From: an uncultured Collinsella sp.
GTDB taxonomy: Bacteria; Actinomycetota; Coriobacteriia; Coriobacteriales; Coriobacteriaceae
Length of the DNA stretch: 9,354 nucleotides
Direction of reading: 5' to 3'
NCBI GenBank assembly: GCA_900755005.1
Contig: CAAEEX010000040.1
Span: 1-9,354, forward strand
Position 1 is the stretch's first letter; each line of letters opens with the position of its first letter. Position numbers and translations under genes: made by a program. The notes beneath the pieces are model-generated. The model had not been told where the DNA came from. It saw only the letters and a list, made by a program, of their open reading frames with translations, and did not search any database. Below are positions 6,587-9,354 of this stretch, one piece after another.

Positions 6587-7500
6587 AGCGGACAGACGAG
6601 GGATTTTGCCATATCGCACAGACGCTCTGACAGGGCGGGGTCATCCAGGATGCGGATGGCCCCGCCCGCTGCGATTACCTGGCTTAACAGCCAGCGCTCG
6701 GAGCCGTAGCGCACGTTTACTGTTGAGCTGTCCGCTCCATTGGGTTCAATCGACATGATGCCGGGCCAATCTAGGCGCTCTGCCAAGGCGCGCGGCATGA
6801 GAAGCCTCGCACTCCGCTCCGCCTGGGCGAGGGAGTCGTGGAGGGTCGCGGACTCCAACGCGTGGTGCACGACGGAATCGTCGGTCAAGACCAGGTCCTC
6901 GATTTTATCCATACGATAGGTGCGCTGTTCGTCAATCGCGACATCCCAGGCAATCAGATATGTTTGGTCGCCGTTTGTCGTAATGCGCAAGGGGTCGATC
7001 AAGCGCTCGCGCGCCTGCGCGTCATCCATCGAGCGATACGAGATGCGGCAGCGAACGCCGTCCTGAATAGCGCAGTTCAGCTGCTGCCAGTGCGATCCGT
7101 GGGCGACGGTGTCAAAGACGCGCTGGTTGAAGCCGAGCTCTTCGGGAAGAAGGGCGCGTCGTATCCGAGCCGCCGCCTGTGGCTCGATTCCCAAGGATTC
7201 AAGTTCATGGTTGAGCACGGCGCCCTCGGCCGCACTCAGACGCAGCGGTAGCACGCGCCCCGCATCACCGGTGAGGACCACGCGCTCGCCGCGACGTTCG
7301 CAGATAATGCGCGCACCCGATTCTCGGTCCGCGAGCGACGAGACGATTTCGAGGATTTCATCGAGCGACGCCCCCGTGATGTCAAAGCGACTGCAAATCT
7401 CGTTTCGAGTCATGCCGTTCTCGCCGGCGGCGTAGAGGGCCTCCATGATGTCGATGGCGCGCGAGAGTCTTTGCTCGCTGGTGAGTTTACGCACGGGCAT
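6583..7500 (-). CDS. WYL-domain transcriptional regulator, PafC-like (second gene of pair)
   Basis: A 305-residue protein: an N-terminal winged-helix region (about 8-75, with TRNEICSRFDITGASLDEI), a WYL domain (about 145-205) and a C-terminal WCX-type extension (about 225-300). The WYL signature is seen as TYLIAWD (180-186), followed by TYRMDKI (194-200), the usual partner motif. WYL proteins sense ligands, often nucleic acid, through that domain. The order and overlap with the upstream WYL gene match the actinobacterial PafB-PafC pair, a heterodimer that activates DNA-damage genes independently of LexA. Assignment as the PafC-like member is an inference from layout. The ATG (complement 7498-7500) lies 14 bp inside the upstream gene, after an AAAGGA with rather long spacing, so translation is probably coupled. 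Its stop (TAG, complement 6583-6585) overlaps that of dinG. A generic WYL regulator with other targets remains possible. Confidence 0.88.
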   Translation of the reverse strand: MPVRKLTSEQRLSRAIDIMEALYAAGENGMTRNEICSRFDITGASLDEILEIVSSLADRESGARIICERRGERVVLTGDAGRVLPLRLSAAEGAVLNHELESLGIEPQAAARIRRALLPEELGFNQRVFDTVAHGSHWQQLNCAIQDGVRCRISYRSMDDAQARERLIDPLRITTNGDQTYLIAWDVAIDEQRTYRMDKIEDLVLTDDSVVHHALESATLHDSLAQAERSARLLMPRALAERLDWPGIMSIEPNGADSSTVNVRYGSERWLLSQVIAAGGAIRILDDPALSERLCDMAKSLVCPL

Positions 7501-8509
7501 GCTCGTGCACCGTCCTTTCGATGAGGTGATTCCACGCCTGCTTGAGCGAATCGGGAGCGACAGGTCTCATGCCGTCCGCGGCATGAGCCATGCAAAACGA
7601 GGCGGCGGCTTCAGGGTCGCGTACGTTAACGGTCCAGGTCCATCCCGCTTCGGTGCGCACAAGCTCGCCGCGCCCGCGTGTGAGACCGCTGACCATATCG
7701 GCCTGCGCTTCACGCGCGAACGAGAATGTGGCCGCAATGGGTGGGCGGTCGGCAAAATCGAACTCAAAGAACAGATAGTCGTTGAGGTTGAAATCCGCGG
7801 GAATGGTGTAGGCCTTCGAAGGTCTCCAGGCGCGAATGATACGGTCGCAGCGGAATGTCCTGATATTGTCGGTGGCATTGTCAAGGCCGCAGAAATATGC
7901 CGTGCCCTCGCGCTCGAACATGCCGTAGACGCAAACGGTCCGCTCGCGTTGTTCGCCGCGCCCGTTTTGGTACAAAAAGTGCAACGCGCAGCGCTCGGCG
8001 AAGGCGCTCCATACCGCATCGACGGTGGGAGAGCGGCGGATTGGTGCCTCGCCTGCCGTTGACATGCCGGTGAGATAGGCGATCTTGGAGCGAATGTCGG
8101 CAAGCGGCGCGGCAAAGGTGGATGAGCCCGCCGCAAGGGTCTGGTCGATGGCGTTGAGCAGAATATCGGCATCGTCTGCGGTGATGAGGCCGCCCGCGGC
8201 AAACGTGTGCTCGCGGTCGATCGTCCACGCGCTCTCCTCGGTTTCCTGCGCTCCGGCAGCACGAACCTCCCTGATAACGATGCCGCGTTCGAGCAATTTG
8301 TCGCGATCACGGCGAAACTTGCGCTTGTCTGAGTCGATATTGCCCGAGCCGTAACCCAGATCGGAATCCAGGACGATTTGCTCGGTCGTCAGCGGTTCGG
8401 GAGAACTGTTGAGCACAAAGAAAAGGTTGAGGATGCGCTGAGCCGTTTTATCGAAACCGGGCTCCGGTATTCCCTTTTTAATTGTCGCGGTCGCGTCGCT
8501 TGCCGTCAT
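7487..8509 (-). CDS. WYL-domain transcriptional regulator, PafB-like (first gene of pair)
   Basis: A 340-residue regulator. After about 20 probably flexible residues comes a winged-helix DNA-binding region (about 21-100: TAQRILNLFFVL, then KRKFRRDRDKLLERGI, typical of the PafB/YafY type). A WYL domain follows (about 163-230) with AYFCGLD (204-210) where WYL proteins usually have WYLVGxD, and TFRCDRI (218-224), then a C-terminal WCX-like domain (about 255-335). The canonical Trp-Tyr-Leu triplet is degenerate here (A-Y-F). The ATG (complement 8507-8509) has GAGGA about five bases upstream on the minus strand. It is the promoter-proximal gene of the pair and overlaps the next by 14 bp. PafBC pairs occur in actinobacteria with and without a proteasome; no pafA or proteasome gene is visible here. 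The DNA-damage role is inferred from pair architecture and from dinG next door. Confidence 0.88.
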   Translation of the reverse strand: MTASDATATIKKGIPEPGFDKTAQRILNLFFVLNSSPEPLTTEQIVLDSDLGYGSGNIDSDKRKFRRDRDKLLERGIVIREVRAAGAQETEESAWTIDREHTFAAGGLITADDADILLNAIDQTLAAGSSTFAAPLADIRSKIAYLTGMSTAGEAPIRRSPTVDAVWSAFAERCALHFLYQNGRGEQRERTVCVYGMFEREGTAYFCGLDNATDNIRTFRCDRIIRAWRPSKAYTIPADFNLNDYLFFEFDFADRPPIAATFSFAREAQADMVSGLTRGRGELVRTEAGWTWTVNVRDPEAAASFCMAHAADGMRPVAPDSLKQAWNHLIERTVHEHARA

Positions 8510-8561
8510 AGAATCCTCGCATGAGAAGGTCGTTTGATGCCATGATTTTAGTCCGATATGG

Positions 8562-8589
8562 AGATTAGGCTATATCCTTGTCCGCTCAA
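8562..8589 (-). promoter_or_regulatory. Candidate promoter for the WYL regulator pair
   Basis: On the minus strand TTGAGC (8589 down to 8584) is followed after 16 bases by TAATCT (8567 to 8562), a plausible sigma70 -35/-10 pair about 50 bases before the ATG. An alternative -10, TAAAAT (8550 to 8545), lies nearer the gene but lacks a clear -35. The choice between them is uncertain. Confidence 0.3.
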
Positions 8590-8600
8590 GGCGTTAAGAT
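8578..8600 (+). promoter_or_regulatory. Weak match to the RecA-NDp / PafBC-type promoter motif
   Basis: TTGTCCGCT, eight bases, then TAAGAT resembles the mycobacterial LexA-independent damage promoter consensus TTGTCRGTG-N8-TANNNT. The TTGTC core, the exact 8-base gap and the TA...T pattern match, but three of the last four left-hand bases do not. It points toward the peptidase gene and overlaps the candidate promoter of the WYL pair. By rough chance estimate such a partial match could appear in a window this size, so it is only suggestive. Confidence 0.2.
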
Positions 8601-8633
8601 GGCCCGAATTCGGTCGTTTGCGCTCGCTCGGGG

Positions 8634-8639
8634 TATACT
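8634..8639 (+). promoter_or_regulatory. Candidate -10 element for the M28 peptidase gene
   Basis: TATACT is a close match to TATAAT, about 70 bases before the peptidase ATG in the 198-bp divergent gap. No good -35 hexamer lies at the normal distance; TTCGGT at 8609-8614 is 19 bases away and weak. The rest of the gap shows no strong inverted repeat. Confidence 0.3.
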
Positions 8640-8707
8640 TTCGACTATATACGGTTCTAATGTGCATGCATTGGGCCTATTTGTCGGATTATGGATGTGG
8701 AGCGCAC

Positions 8708-9354
8708 ATGGCGAACACCCAGAACTATATTAACCACCTGCTGCAGAACACCGGCATTACGCCGGCGTGCAGTGAAGAAGAGCGCTTGGCTGCCGAGGAT
8801 ATCGCTCAGATTTTCCGCAACCACGGCTTTGACCCCGAGGTTCAGGAGTTCAATGCCCCGGCGCCCAGCAGGTTGGCGTTTGCCGTTACCGGTATTCTCG
8901 CGTTTGCCGGCGCCCTGCTGATGGGCATCGGTGGCGGTATCGGCTTGGTCGGCACCTTGCTGGCCATTGTCGGTGCCGTGCTCTACGTGCTCGAGCGCAC
9001 GGGGCATTCCGTGGTTTCGCGCCTGGGAAAGACCGGTGTGAGTCAAAATGTCATCGCCTATCACAAGGCCTCGGGCCCGCTTGCGTCTCCGCGCAACCGC
9101 CCGGTCGTCGTGGTGGCCCACTATGATTCCCCCCGCGCCGAGCTCCTTGCTCGCGAGCCCTACGCTCCGTATCGCGCGCTCATCGCCAAGCTCCTGCCTG
9201 TCGCCACGATCGCGCCTGCGGCTGTCGCCATCCTGCGTATCCTGCCGCTTCCCGGCGTGCTCAAGGTGCTGCTGTGGGTTGTCGCGATTTTGGCCTCCCT
9301 TGTGGCACTGGCCAACGCCGCCAATATCATCTCCAACCGTTTTGTGCTTCCCTA
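8708..9354 (+). CDS. M28-family membrane metallopeptidase, N-terminal part (runs off window)
   Basis: An open frame of 215 codons from ATG 8708 to the window end, without a stop. GGAG (8699-8702) lies five bases before the ATG. An N-terminal helical segment (1-50; EEERLAAEDIAQIFRNHGFD resembles the start of M28 aminopeptidases) is followed by a hydrophobic hairpin (about 56-72 and 77-95). Then comes PVVVVAHYDSPR (132-143), the first zinc-ligand strand of M28 peptidases, with H138 and D140 in place. Two further hydrophobic stretches (about 159-178 and 183-205) follow directly. Later zinc ligands and the catalytic Glu lie outside the window, so activity cannot be judged. The likely role is a membrane-bound aminopeptidase-type hydrolase; the substrate is unknown. 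It is divergent from the WYL pair, and common regulation is possible but not shown. An overlapping frame starting at 8691 is rejected because it lacks this domain. Confidence 0.85.
   Translation, partial: MANTQNYINHLLQNTGITPACSEEERLAAEDIAQIFRNHGFDPEVQEFNAPAPSRLAFAVTGILAFAGALLMGIGGGIGLVGTLLAIVGAVLYVLERTGHSVVSRLGKTGVSQNVIAYHKASGPLASPRNRPVVVVAHYDSPRAELLAREPYAPYRALIAKLLPVATIAPAAVAILRILPLPGVLKVLLWVVAILASLVALANAANIISNRFVLP

Noticed and set aside
7445..8062. A 205-codon plus-strand frame across the WYL genes
   Set aside because: It is antisense to two well-formed WYL regulators and has no domain of its own.
8663..8670. Palindrome TGCATGCA upstream of the M28 gene
   Set aside because: An 8-base palindrome is expected by chance in such a region, and no second copy or known operator match is seen.

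Overview
This window looks like an origin-proximal chromosomal stretch of a moderately high-GC member of the Coriobacteriia (Actinomycetota), possibly Collinsella. That placement is an inference from protein style and gene content: a ParA/ParB pair, an exonuclease-fused DinG, a pair of PafB/PafC-like WYL regulators, and GC-ending codons in the right-hand part. No rRNA, tRNA, CRISPR array, transposase or phage gene is visible, and nothing here looks like a mobile or defence island. Most genes are chromosomal housekeeping or repair genes.

Left block (1-1600). The end of parA, complete parB and a small predicted membrane protein run left to right in overlapping frames (8 and 11 bp overlaps), so they look like one translationally coupled operon. 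It ends at a strong hairpin terminator (1426-1468). A second perfect hairpin, oriented for the minus strand (1511-1555), ends rlmN. Between that hairpin and the rlmN stop lies a 16-bp near-match to the ParB-binding site parS (1560-1575). The block therefore carries both the segregation proteins and a candidate centromere. It is visibly more AT-rich than the rest of the window.

Middle block (1595-6586). rlmN (minus strand; 23S rRNA/tRNA adenine C2 methylation) is divergent from ddl (D-Ala-D-Ala ligase) across an 85-bp gap holding the ddl promoter and ribosome binding site. ddl overlaps the next gene by 7 bp. That gene encodes a 964-residue DinG-family helicase with an intact N-terminal DEDDh exonuclease domain and all four Fe-S cysteines.

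Right block (6583-9354). Two WYL-domain regulators overlap each other on the minus strand and resemble the PafB/PafC pair of actinobacteria, which controls the SOS-independent DNA-damage response. The downstream gene meets dinG tail to tail with overlapping stop codons. Divergent from the regulators, across a 198-bp gap, begins an M28-family membrane metallopeptidase that is cut off by the window end.

Functionally the window joins chromosome segregation (parAB, parS), ribosome modification (rlmN), cell-wall precursor synthesis (ddl) and DNA repair or damage response (dinG, the WYL pair). I do not see a clearly undescribed multi-gene system. The items most worth following up are the parS candidate, the small parB-coupled membrane protein, the dual nuclease/Fe-S DinG beside the WYL pair, and the membrane-inserted M28 peptidase.
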